Source: Candidatus Kerfeldbacteria bacterium (GTDB lineage: Bacteria > Patescibacteriota > Patescibacteriia > Veblenbacterales > UBA10138). Taken from it: a DNA stretch of 13,712 bases. A program made the translations under genes and the position numbers. Under the pieces are notes generated by a model. It had not been told where the DNA came from and made no database searches. It worked only from the letters and a program-made list of their open reading frames with translations. Below, one piece after another: positions 5,917 to 13,490 of the stretch. The first letter of the stretch is position 1; the number at the start of each line of letters is the position of its first letter. The stretch lies in assembly GCA_016217875.1 (NCBI GenBank), contig JACRFN010000039.1, forward strand, positions 1 through 13,712, in the 5' to 3' direction.

Positions 5917-6334
5917 AGCCTGAGGGTTTTACTTCTACGCTAATGGTTTGGCTGGCGGTGTTTTGCAGGATGACGGTGCCGGACTGCACCACCGCGCCCG
6001 TAGTAGTGAAAACAATTTCGTCGTTAGTGAAGCCGCCGGTGTTCTGCCAGCTGACGCCGCTCGTCAGGGCATGTTCCTTAATAAGCGTGTCGCCGCCGCT
6101 TCGTTTTAAAACCTGATATTTTTGTGGACTGGTGGTAAATAGTTTTACTAGATATGTTGTTTGTTCGCCCACCGTGCGCTGTTGGGCCAGCCTAAGATCA
6201 GACAGCAGTGTGCGTGCGTCGCTTTGTAAATTGACGGCCTGTTGGCGTCCGCGGAAGGCTGGTATGCCCAGCGTCATCAGAAGAACCATGATACCAATGG
6301 CCACCAATGATTCAATAAGACTGAAGGCGCGCAT
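5900..6334 (-). CDS. H/FimT-like minor pilin with Ala at the cleavage site
   Basis: This 144-residue protein begins MRA|FSLIESLVAIGIMVLLMT, a prepilin leader in which the residue before the cleavage point is Ala instead of the near-invariant Gly. Glu at +5 of the mature protein and the hydrophobic helix (about 4-25) are intact. The next segment, NLQSDARTLLSDLRLAQQRTVGEQ, is typical of GspH/FimT proteins, and the rest is a small beta-rich domain ending in VEVKPSGYVRVQ. It starts 10 nt after the pilC stop with no Shine-Dalgarno and no alternative in-frame start. It should be the first of the H-I-J-K minor pilins. The major-pilin (G) position normally found between F and H is empty here. The family call is firm. 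Confidence 0.87.
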   Translation of the reverse strand: MRAFSLIESLVAIGIMVLLMTLGIPAFRGRQQAVNLQSDARTLLSDLRLAQQRTVGEQTTYLVKLFTTSPQKYQVLKRSGGDTLIKEHALTSGVSWQNTGGFTNDEIVFTTTGAVVQSGTVILQNTASQTISVEVKPSGYVRVQ

Positions 6335-6344
6335 AGGGCCGCTG

Positions 6345-7568
6345 TTAAACGTTCTGCGTCAGTGAATAAATTGGCAAAATGATGGCCACCGCCAGCCCGC
6401 CGACGCCAACGCCCAGCAAGAGCATCAGAATTGGTTCGATAATGGTGGAGAGGTTGGACATGGTGCGATCGACATCTTCTTCATAAAATTGCGCCAGCTC
6501 GTCCAAGATAGAGTCAAGCGTGCCGGTTTCTTCGCCGACCGTGGTCATCTGAATGATGAGCGGTGAGAATAGTTTTGGGTAGTCACGGATAATGCTGGAG
6601 ATGGCCACTCCTTTCTTGACGCGTTCGGCGGCGTCTTCAATGGCTTGGCGATATAGAACATTGCCCAGAGTGGTGGCGGTGATTTGAAAGGCCTGAACAA
6701 TCGGAATATCCGTCTTGAGCAGGGAGGAAAAAGTGCGGGCGAATTTGGCCAGATTTATTTTACGTAAGATGGGGCTAAAAATAGGCAATTTAAGCAGCAG
6801 GGCATGCCACAAGTGTCGTCCGTAGGGGGTGTGGATAAAACGGACAAACAGGACAGCGAATATTATGGTGCCGGCTAGAAGCCACAGACTGTTATGAATC
6901 ATAAAGTCGCTCGTGGCGATAAGTAGACGAGTAGGCAGCGGCAGAGTAGCGTTAACTTCTTGGAAAACAGCCGTAATTTTAGGGATGACAAATACCATCA
7001 TGGCTATAGCAATACAAATCATGGCTACCACCACGATAACAGGGTAGGTCAGAGCGCCACGAACCTTAGAGATTAAGGCATGGCTTTTGCGCAGCTGAGT
7101 GGTGACTTGTTGTAGCACCTCTTCTAATTTTCCGCTTTTTTCGCCGGCCCGTACCATGTTGACGAAGAGTTCGGAGAAGACTTTGGGGTAACCCCCCAAG
7201 GCATCAGACAAGGGAATGCCGCGGTCGACTTTTTGATAAACGTCTTCTAATACCTCTTTAAAAGCCTTACTGGAAGTTTGAGCGGCTTGAGTTTTAAGCG
7301 CAATCGCTACTGATAGCCCCGCCTTAATCATGACTTGTAAATTTTGAGCAAAGAATATTTTATCGGCCGATGACACCCGGCCCCCAAGCCAGGGAATTTT
7401 AAAAGTCATTTTTTTGCTGCTGGTTTGGTTGGCCTGCACAGCCTCGGCGTGCGTTAATACCAAACCTTTGTTTCTTAAATAATCAGCCAGCTCTCGTTCT
7501 GAAGGCAGATCAATTTCGCCCCTCTCCAGGCCACCTTCCTCATTGCGGGCTGAGTAGGAAAATTTCAT
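6345..7568 (-). CDS. pilC: Type IV pilus platform protein PilC (GspF family)
   Basis: This 407-residue inner-membrane protein has the standard PilC/GspF plan: an N-terminal region with the FSYSARNEEG start, two repeated T2SF cytoplasmic domains (about 67-195 and 270-393) and three transmembrane helices (about 174-196, 227-245 and 376-402). The conserved FxxxLxxMIKAGLSV and FARTFSSLLKTDIPIVQAF segments mark the starts of the two domains, and each contains an EExG/EKSG-type motif (GEKSGKLEEVL and GEETGTLDSIL). PilC sits on the PilB ATPase and is thought to rotate and lift pilins into the growing fibre. Length is normal. It follows pilB across a 96-bp repeat-rich gap and lies 10 bp before the first minor pilin. 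Confidence 0.95.
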   Translation of the reverse strand: MKFSYSARNEEGGLERGEIDLPSERELADYLRNKGLVLTHAEAVQANQTSSKKMTFKIPWLGGRVSSADKIFFAQNLQVMIKAGLSVAIALKTQAAQTSSKAFKEVLEDVYQKVDRGIPLSDALGGYPKVFSELFVNMVRAGEKSGKLEEVLQQVTTQLRKSHALISKVRGALTYPVIVVVAMICIAIAMMVFVIPKITAVFQEVNATLPLPTRLLIATSDFMIHNSLWLLAGTIIFAVLFVRFIHTPYGRHLWHALLLKLPIFSPILRKINLAKFARTFSSLLKTDIPIVQAFQITATTLGNVLYRQAIEDAAERVKKGVAISSIIRDYPKLFSPLIIQMTTVGEETGTLDSILDELAQFYEEDVDRTMSNLSTIIEPILMLLLGVGVGGLAVAIILPIYSLTQNV

Positions 7569-7572
7569 AGTG

Positions 7573-7661
7573 AGTTCTTAGTTATTAGCAATTGGTTTTT
7601 AGTTCTTAGTTATTAGTCGACTTAGTATACTATGAATTATCAACTAAGAACTATGAACTAA
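7573..7661. repeat. Direct and inverted short repeats between pilB and pilC
   Basis: The 16-mer AGTTCTTAGTTATTAG occurs twice, at 7573-7588 and 7601-7616. An inverted copy of its first 11 bases, AACTAAGAACT, lies at 7642-7652, giving a possible stem across about 30 nt, and a degenerate further copy follows (CTATGAACTAA). The gap is AT-rich and holds no gene, T-tract terminator or clear promoter that I can see. In the pilus mRNA it could fold into a weak stem-loop between pilB and pilC. Confidence 0.8.
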
Positions 7662-7664
7662 CGT

Positions 7665-9398
7665 TTAGTCTTTGGTAACCCGGAGTATTTCTTCAAGGGT
7701 GGTGATGCCGCTTTTAGCTTTGATAAAACCGTCCTCCAACATGGTCAACATACCTTGTTTGAGGGCCACGGCGCGAAGCTCTGAGGCCGAGGCACGATTA
7801 AGGATAAGTTCGGAAATTTCTTTGGTAATTTCAAACGCTTCATAAATACCTAAGCGGCCCTTATAGCCCTCTTGGCCGCATTGTTTGCAGCCCTTGCCTC
7901 GGTAAAAGAGCAGGGTCTCGACCCCCTGATCAGACGACATAACAATTCCTTCGCGCTCCATGGTCTTCATTAATGATTTAATGTCTATTTGCAAAGATAA
8001 GTCCTCAATGTTCTTTTTGGTCAGTTGGTAAGAGGTAATGCAGTTCTGGCAAATTTTACGCACTAAACGCTGGGCGATAATCAGGTTGGTGGTAGAGGCC
8101 ACCAGGAAAGGAGCTACGCCCATGTCCAAGAGCCTCGGCAGAGTGCCGACGGCGTCGTTAGTGTGCAGGGTGGAGAGCACCAGGTGGCCGGTCATAGCCG
8201 CGTGGATGGCGATTTCAGCCGTTTCCTGATCGCGGATTTCGCCCACCATTATGATGTCGGGGTCTTGCCGCAATAACGCCCGCAAACCGCCGGCAAAAGT
8301 GAAGCCGATGCGCGGGCTGACTTGGCTTTGGTTGATGCGCGGCATGCGGTACTCCACCGGGTCTTCCACGGTGCAGATATTGACGTCAGGTGTGTTGAGC
8401 ACGTTCAGGACCGAATACAAAGTAGTGGTTTTACCGCTGCCGGTGGGCCCTGTTACCAGCAGCATACCGTGCGGTTTATCAATGTTTCGTTTGACTATCC
8501 CAAGCGGCCCTGGTTGAAAGCCGAGTTGTTCCAGGGTGAGAATTTGGCTTGATTCCTGTAGCAGACGCATGACGATTTTTTCACCGTCGAAAACTGGAAT
8601 AATAGATACCCGGAAAGACACTTCATATTCGTTGGTTTTTACCTTAAATCTGCCGTCTTGGGGCAGGCGGTGCTCGTCGAGTTTGAGGTTGGAGAGAATT
8701 TTGATGCGGGCCACTAAGCCAGCCTGGACGTTTTTGGGTAGGTTCATGACGTCACGCAGGACGCCGTCAATACGATAACGCACCACGACTTCAGTTTCGG
8801 TAGGCTCGATGTGTATGTCTGAGGCCCGCTCAAAGATGGCGTACTCCAACAAAGTGTCAACGATGCGTACTACCGGCAGGTCTTCGGCCAGCTGTTGCAG
8901 TTCGCTGCCCTTGACCTCTTCTTTGTCTGCCCCTTCTTTTTTGGTAATTTCGGCAAATTCAGCCTTCAGGCTTTTGTGGTACTGCTTCAGTACTTCCCGG
9001 ATGGAGGTCGGGGTGGTGAGGAAAATTTCCGGCTTGACGTTGAATTTTTTTTCCAAAAATTCAAAAGTTTGCAGGTCATCAGGATCAGTGGCGGCTATCT
9101 TGACCTTTTGTTGATCCTGGTCAAAAGCGATAATTTGATGAGCTTGGGCTATGGGCTCGGGTACCGCCATCAGCACATCCTTACGGATAACCGAGTTTTT
9201 AAGATCAATAAACGGCAGATTGAGATGTTTGGCCACGGTTTCATAAAGCACTTCTTCTGTGACCAAGTGCTTTTTTAAAAGGTATTCTTCTAGGGTCAAA
9301 CGGTCTCGTTTGAGCTCGTCCTTAACTTTTTTAAGCTCAGCCGGCGTGAGAATTTTGTTAGCTAAGGCGGCTTGAGTTAAGTAATCTTGGTTGAGCAT
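7665..9398 (-). CDS. pilB: Type IV pilus assembly ATPase PilB (GspE family)
   Basis: This 577-residue protein is a complete extension ATPase. Residues 1-140 form an MshEN-type N-terminal domain. The AAA-like motor carries Walker A GPTGSGKTT (317-325), an Asp box with TVEDPVE (343-349), Walker B DIIMVGEIRD (381-390) and a His box TGHLVLSTLHT (403-413). Two Cys pairs, CQNC (450-453) and CKQC (504-507), form the tetracysteine zinc site seen in PilB/GspE but not in the retraction ATPase PilT. As a hexamer it powers pilin insertion through PilC. It is the first gene of the minus-strand operon, with a consensus promoter about 50-75 bp upstream. The ATG at 9398 lacks a recognisable Shine-Dalgarno. 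Length and motifs are normal. No pilT is present in the window. Confidence 0.97.
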   Translation of the reverse strand: MLNQDYLTQAALANKILTPAELKKVKDELKRDRLTLEEYLLKKHLVTEEVLYETVAKHLNLPFIDLKNSVIRKDVLMAVPEPIAQAHQIIAFDQDQQKVKIAATDPDDLQTFEFLEKKFNVKPEIFLTTPTSIREVLKQYHKSLKAEFAEITKKEGADKEEVKGSELQQLAEDLPVVRIVDTLLEYAIFERASDIHIEPTETEVVVRYRIDGVLRDVMNLPKNVQAGLVARIKILSNLKLDEHRLPQDGRFKVKTNEYEVSFRVSIIPVFDGEKIVMRLLQESSQILTLEQLGFQPGPLGIVKRNIDKPHGMLLVTGPTGSGKTTTLYSVLNVLNTPDVNICTVEDPVEYRMPRINQSQVSPRIGFTFAGGLRALLRQDPDIIMVGEIRDQETAEIAIHAAMTGHLVLSTLHTNDAVGTLPRLLDMGVAPFLVASTTNLIIAQRLVRKICQNCITSYQLTKKNIEDLSLQIDIKSLMKTMEREGIVMSSDQGVETLLFYRGKGCKQCGQEGYKGRLGIYEAFEITKEISELILNRASASELRAVALKQGMLTMLEDGFIKAKSGITTLEEILRVTKD

Positions 9399-9444
9399 AG
9401 TTTAAGTCAAGGAGATTAGGGGATAGGATAGTAAAGTATTATTC

Positions 9445-9473
9445 ATTATACCAAACTTTAGCCTCCATCGCAA
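9445..9473 (-). promoter_or_regulatory. Promoter of the pilus operon
   Basis: Read on the minus strand, TTGCGA (9473-9468) is followed by a 17-bp spacer and a perfect TATAAT (9450-9445). This is a sigma-70/SigA-like promoter with a 6/6 -10 and a 4/6 -35. Transcription would start near 9438, giving an untranslated leader of about 40 nt before the pilB ATG. It lies back to back with the wall-operon promoter, the two -35 boxes being only 16 bp apart. Confidence 0.75.
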
Positions 9474-9489
9474 TTGCCTTAAACCCAGT

Positions 9490-9519
9490 TTGCCAAGCAT
9501 GTGCCAGGCAGATTACAAT
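9490..9519 (+). promoter_or_regulatory. Promoter of the cell-wall operon
   Basis: TTGCCA (9490-9495) and TACAAT (9514-9519) each match the sigma-70 consensus at 5 of 6 positions with an 18-bp spacer. Start of transcription would be near 9526, only about 13 nt before the ATG at 9539, with no Shine-Dalgarno sequence in between. It faces away from the pilB promoter. Confidence 0.6.
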
Positions 9520-9538
9520 CAATTTAGCTACTTTCTTT

Positions 9539-9916
9539 ATGGCCTGGTTATCATTTTTATGGCAACGCGAGTCGTGGCGGGCCTTCTTGCGCCGACGGGG
9601 TATTATTATACCTGCCCTCTTGGCTCTGGGCTTGGTTTTATTGAATTGGTTATTAATTTTTTTGGCTCCTCCGTCGCCGGTTCAGTCATTTACTTTGCGT
9701 TACTCGATTTACTTTGGGCCTAATTGGGTAGTGGCGCCGTCGTCATTAGTGGTCTTGCCGGTTTTGTCCTCGCTGCTGGTGGGGCTCGATTTGTTTTTGG
9801 CCTATGTGGTCGGTCGCGGCACAGTTATTTTGGCTCATGTCTGGCTGTGGACAGGCGTGGCCGTAGCCTTGGGTTTGCTGTGGTTGTCGTGGCTGCTTGT
9901 AGGTTTTAATAGTTAA
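9539..9916 (+). CDS. Small multi-pass membrane protein of unknown function, first gene of the wall operon
   Basis: I do not recognise a named family. The 125-residue protein has a basic, Trp-rich N-terminus (residues 1-21) and three hydrophobic spans (about 22-43, 64-91 and 95-123), with a short outside-type loop between spans one and two containing FTLRYSIYFGPNW. From memory, small uncharacterised membrane proteins with a similar Leu-x-Tyr-x-x-Tyr-Phe-Gly motif occur in Patescibacteria; this is unverified. It is followed by mraY after 9 bp and appears to share its promoter with mraY, murD, ftsW and murG. That placement suggests a role linked to wall synthesis or division, but it could equally be a conserved passenger. 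The frame has a sensible start at the predicted promoter distance. Overlapping frames in the same region look like shadows. Confidence 0.7.
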   Translation: MAWLSFLWQRESWRAFLRRRGIIIPALLALGLVLLNWLLIFLAPPSPVQSFTLRYSIYFGPNWVVAPSSLVVLPVLSSLLVGLDLFLAYVVGRGTVILAHVWLWTGVAVALGLLWLSWLLVGFNS

Positions 9917-9925
9917 GTATGTTTT

Positions 9926-10960
9926 ATGGCGACTGGCCCGGTGATTGAAATATTAACCTTAACCGCCGTTTCTTTTGCGGTGGCTTTTGCTTGGACTCCT
10001 TTGTTAACGGACTTTCTGTATCGTTACCGTTTAGGCAAGCAGATTCGTGATACCTCAAGCGCTCCTATTATGTCGTCCCTTCATCAGTCCAAGAGCGGCA
10101 CGCCGACAATGGGAGGGATGTTGGTTTGGTTGACGGTTTTGGTTTTGGCTTTAGTCTTTTTTTACTTAAATGAGTTCGGCTGGACAAGCTTTAATTTTCT
10201 GAGTCGAAGTGAAACAGTCTTACCCTTAGGCGCTCTGGTCGCCTCGGCTTTGGTTGGTTTGTTGGATGATTGGTTCAATGCCAGGGGCCTGGGGCCGGCG
10301 GGTGGCGGGCTAAAAGTGAGGCACCGCCTGCTTATCTATACAGCCATTGCCGCCGTGGGTGCCTGGTGGTTTTATATCAAACTTGGCTGGGACGTTCTGC
10401 ACGTGCCGTTCTTGGGCGATTTGGCCATAGGTTGGTGGTACGTGCCGATTTTTATTTTTATTATCGTGGCTACTTCCTTTTCCGTGAACGAGATTGACGG
10501 ACTTGATGGTTTAGCCGGCGGCACCTTACTTGCAGCTTATGCGGCTTATGGTGCCATAGCTTTTTTGGAAGGTAAGTATGATCTGGCTACTTTTTGTGGT
10601 GTGATTGTGGGGGCCTTGCTGGCTTTTTTGTGGTTTAACATCAATCCCGCCAGATTTTTTATGGGTGACACCGGTGCCATGTCGCTGGGGGTCACCCTTG
10701 GTATTGTGGCCATGCTCACTAATAGCGCTTTGCTTTTGCCTATTATCGGTTTGCTGTTGGTGGTGGAATCCTTGTCGGTTATCGTCCAGGTTTTGTCCAA
10801 ACGCTTCCGGGGTAAAAAGGTCTTCTTGTCAGCGCCGCTACATCACCATCTGGAAGCTATCGGCTGGCCCGAGCCCAAGATTGTTATGCGTTTTTGGGTG
10901 ATTTCGGCCGTGACCGCCGTCGGGGGGCTTATCGTCTTCCTTATTGATCGCGGGATATAA
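9926..10960 (+). CDS. mraY: Phospho-N-acetylmuramoyl-pentapeptide transferase MraY
   Basis: MraY joins UDP-MurNAc-pentapeptide to undecaprenyl phosphate, making lipid I at the inner face of the membrane. The 344-residue protein is polytopic and shows all the family blocks: HQSKSGTPTMGG (53-64), the Asp pair in GLLDDW (D114-D115), NEIDGLDGLAGG (188-199), FMGDTGAMSLG (245-255, with the catalytic Asp248) and PLHHHLE (304-310, the His triad). NEID replaces the more usual NLTD at the third block. Length is within the family range. It lies 9 bp after the small membrane protein and 8 bp before murD. No Shine-Dalgarno is seen before its ATG. The call is secure. Confidence 0.97.
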   Translation: MATGPVIEILTLTAVSFAVAFAWTPLLTDFLYRYRLGKQIRDTSSAPIMSSLHQSKSGTPTMGGMLVWLTVLVLALVFFYLNEFGWTSFNFLSRSETVLPLGALVASALVGLLDDWFNARGLGPAGGGLKVRHRLLIYTAIAAVGAWWFYIKLGWDVLHVPFLGDLAIGWWYVPIFIFIIVATSFSVNEIDGLDGLAGGTLLAAYAAYGAIAFLEGKYDLATFCGVIVGALLAFLWFNINPARFFMGDTGAMSLGVTLGIVAMLTNSALLLPIIGLLLVVESLSVIVQVLSKRFRGKKVFLSAPLHHHLEAIGWPEPKIVMRFWVISAVTAVGGLIVFLIDRGI

Positions 10961-10968
10961 CGTGGCTT

Positions 10969-12354
10969 ATGTCAGTAGCTGATCTTATCGGTCGGCGTGT
11001 GCTCGTGCTCGGCTTGGGTCTGCATGGCGGTGGGGCGGCCGTGGCACGCTGGCTGTCGCGGCACCAAGCAGCGGTGACTGTCTCCGACCTTAAGTCGCGC
11101 TCCGAACTTGGTTTGGTTTTGCGCCGGCTTAGAGGATTGCCCATCCGTTATGTCTTGGGGGCACATCCGCTGTCATTGTTGCGGGGTTGTGATCTGATTG
11201 TGCAGAATCCGGCCGTGCCCATGGATTTGCCGTTGCTTAAGCAGGCCAGGCGGCGAGGTATTCAGGTAGAAAACGAGGCCAGCCTGTTTCTTAAGCTCTG
11301 CCCGAGTAAGTTCATCTTGGGCGTCACCGGCAGCAAGGGTAAGTCCACTACCGCGGCTTTGCTTGGCGCTATGATGCAAAGCTGGAACAAGCGGGCAGTC
11401 GTAGCCGGCAACATCCGCGACGCGGTGATGTTTGACGTTTTAGACGGCCTAACGACCAGTACCCCGGTAGTTTTGGAACTTTCCAGCTGGCATCTTGAAC
11501 TGGTGGGCCGTCACAGGTTGAGCTTGCCTCTGGCGGTGGTGACTAATGTCTATCAAGAGCACCTTAATCGCTATTCTTCTTTTCGGGCTTATGCCCAGGC
11601 TAAGGCTCAAATCTTTTTGCATCAGCAAGCAAATCAGGCAGTAGTTTTAAATTATGATAATCCGGTGACGCGTCGTTTAGCTCGTCAAGCCCCGGGTAAA
11701 ATTTATTGGTTTTCTTGCCGAAGGTCTGTTACCAGAGGGGCTTATCTGGCAGGCTCTAAAGCTTACTGGCGGGCGGGCCAGACCAAGCGCCTGCTTTTTA
11801 CCAAGCAGGATGTTAAAATCCCCGGCTTGCATAATTTAGCCAATGCTCTGGCCGCCGCCGCCGCCGCTTATCTAAGCGGGGTGCCGCCTGTTAATATTCG
11901 CGCCGCTCTTCGAGCTTTTATCGGTTTTCACGATCGTTTAGAGTTTATAGGTAAAGTCAGGGGGGTAGATTTTTACAACGACACCACGGCCACTGCACCG
12001 GCGGCTACCGAAGCGGCCTTAGAGGCGTTTGGTCGGCAGCCCTTGGTAGTCATTGCCGGAGGCGCTGATAAAAATCTTGATTACCGCCATCTGGCCAAGA
12101 TTCTTCGTCAGCGAGTTGATGCTTTGGTGTTATTGCCTGGTTCAGCCACGGTTAAGCTGCAACAAGGTTTGCGCCACTTCCGACACGTGCTTTTAGCTGC
12201 CAGTATGCCTGAGGCTGTTCGCCTGTCCGCCGCCTGCGCCCGTTCGGGCGGCGCGGTCTTGCTCTCTCCGGGCGCGGCTAGTTTCGGTTTGTTCAGGCAT
12301 GAGTTTGACCGGGGAGCGCAATTCGCTCGCGCCGTCAGGCGTTTATCCTCATAG
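10969..12354 (+). CDS. murD: UDP-N-acetylmuramoyl-alanine--glutamate ligase, MurD type
   Basis: The 461-residue cytosolic Mur ligase has three domains: an N-terminal Rossmann-like domain (VLVLGLGLHGGG, 11-22), the ATP-binding domain (GVTGSKGKSTT, 118-128; LELSSWHLE, 169-177; EHLNRYSSFRAYAQAK with candidate carbamylated Lys212) and a C-terminal domain (HDRLE, 321-325; NDTTATAP, 337-344; GGADKN, 364-369; SPGAASFGLFRHEFDRG, 433-449). It adds glutamate to UDP-MurNAc-L-Ala. Several positions differ from the E. coli type: NDSKATN is NDTTATA, and the SxDxF stretch near the C-terminus is SFGLF. Position between mraY and ftsW supports MurD over MurC, MurE or MurF. Which glutamate stereoisomer it uses cannot be read from sequence. 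Confidence 0.93.
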   Translation: MSVADLIGRRVLVLGLGLHGGGAAVARWLSRHQAAVTVSDLKSRSELGLVLRRLRGLPIRYVLGAHPLSLLRGCDLIVQNPAVPMDLPLLKQARRRGIQVENEASLFLKLCPSKFILGVTGSKGKSTTAALLGAMMQSWNKRAVVAGNIRDAVMFDVLDGLTTSTPVVLELSSWHLELVGRHRLSLPLAVVTNVYQEHLNRYSSFRAYAQAKAQIFLHQQANQAVVLNYDNPVTRRLARQAPGKIYWFSCRRSVTRGAYLAGSKAYWRAGQTKRLLFTKQDVKIPGLHNLANALAAAAAAYLSGVPPVNIRAALRAFIGFHDRLEFIGKVRGVDFYNDTTATAPAATEAALEAFGRQPLVVIAGGADKNLDYRHLAKILRQRVDALVLLPGSATVKLQQGLRHFRHVLLAASMPEAVRLSAACARSGGAVLLSPGAASFGLFRHEFDRGAQFARAVRRLSS

Positions 12355-12368
12355 CCAGCCGCTTGATT

Positions 12369-13490
12369 ATGTCTTCTTACGCCGCCAAACATCACCCCGA
12401 CTACATCTTTTTAGGTTTAGCTTTGCTACTAGTGCTGTTTGGACTCCTGTTTTTGTCGTCAGCCTCTTCAGTCGTGGCCTGGCAAAAACTAAATGACAGT
12501 TACTACTATCTTAAACATCAGATTTTTTACGGTTTGGTGCCAGGCCTGATACTTTTTTTCCTTTTTAGCCGTCTTAATTATCAAACGTTGCGTAAAATTG
12601 CTCTGCCGTTGTTGGTGTTTTCTTTGATTCTTTTAGTGCTGGTCTTTGTACCAGGTATCAGTTTGGCTTATGGCGGTGCGCGGCGTTGGCTCAATTTAGC
12701 CGGCTATACTTTTCAGCCCAGTGAGTTGATTAAACTCAGCTTCCTTATTTATTTGGCCGCTTGGCTGGAAGGCCGCGGCGAACGCTTACGCAGTTTTAAA
12801 GAAGGCGTGGTACCGTTCATACTCACCGTGGGAACCGTTGGCGGTTTGATTATCTTGCAGCCCGACCTGGGCACGGCCTCAGTCATAGCCGTCAGTTCTT
12901 TCTTGACTTATCTGGTAGCTGGCGCTAATTTGGCCCACTTACTTACTTTGGGCCTGGGCGGCTTGGGGCTTCTTTGGTTGGTAGTAAAATTTGAACCGTA
13001 CCGGGCGGCTCGCTTAACTGTCTTTCTTCATCCCGAATTGGACCCCCAGGGCATTGGTTATCATATTAATCAAGCACTGTTGGCTGTTGGCTCGGGCGGT
13101 TTTTGGGGGTTGGGTTTGGGTTATTCTAGGCAAAAGTATCAATATCTGCCCGAGGTTACCGGCGATTCTATTTTTGCGGTGATGGCCGAAGAGTTGGGTT
13201 TTCTTTTTACTTTGTTATTTTTGGTTTTGATTTTTTCTTTTCTCTGGCGAGGTTTACGCCTGGCGCAGCGGGCGCCCGATGCCTTTGGCCGGTATTTAGC
13301 CAGCGGTATTCTGATCTGGCTTGGTTTTCAGACTTGCATTAATATTGCTTCTATGTTGGGCATTCTGCCATTGACCGGCGTGCCTTTGCCTTTCGTCTCG
13401 TTCGGCGGCTCGGCTTTGATGGCAACTTTAGCCGGTTTGGGCATTTTAACCAACATTTCTCGCCAGATTAGAATTACGCCAAAAGTATGA
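12369..13490 (+). CDS. ftsW: SEDS peptidoglycan glycosyltransferase FtsW
   Basis: The open frame begins at a TTG (12363), but the ATG at 12369 gives the likelier start and a 373-residue protein. It is polytopic, with the SEDS family signatures GARRWLNL (about 103-110) and FQPSELIKL (about 116-124), QPDLGTA (164-170), YLPEVTGDSIFAVMAEELGF (about 259-278) with the catalytic-type Asp at about 266, and LPLTGVPLPFVSFGGSAL near the C-terminus. SEDS proteins polymerise lipid II into glycan with a partner class B PBP. The FtsW (division) name rests on its place between murD and murG; RodA is the alternative by sequence alone. No ftsI partner is in the window. Its stop overlaps the murG start as ATGA. 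Confidence 0.92.
   Translation: MSSYAAKHHPDYIFLGLALLLVLFGLLFLSSASSVVAWQKLNDSYYYLKHQIFYGLVPGLILFFLFSRLNYQTLRKIALPLLVFSLILLVLVFVPGISLAYGGARRWLNLAGYTFQPSELIKLSFLIYLAAWLEGRGERLRSFKEGVVPFILTVGTVGGLIILQPDLGTASVIAVSSFLTYLVAGANLAHLLTLGLGGLGLLWLVVKFEPYRAARLTVFLHPELDPQGIGYHINQALLAVGSGGFWGLGLGYSRQKYQYLPEVTGDSIFAVMAEELGFLFTLLFLVLIFSFLWRGLRLAQRAPDAFGRYLASGILIWLGFQTCINIASMLGILPLTGVPLPFVSFGGSALMATLAGLGILTNISRQIRITPKV

Noticed and set aside
8895..9278. A 127-codon plus-strand frame antisense to pilB
   Set aside because: It is opposite the well-conserved PilB N-terminal region and has no promoter or recognisable features.
5482..13490. Recoding of TGA as Gly or Trp, as in some Patescibacteria
   Set aside because: TGA ends several genes at their expected lengths (I-like pilin, pilN, pilO, ftsW) and overlaps following starts as ATGA, so the standard bacterial code fits.
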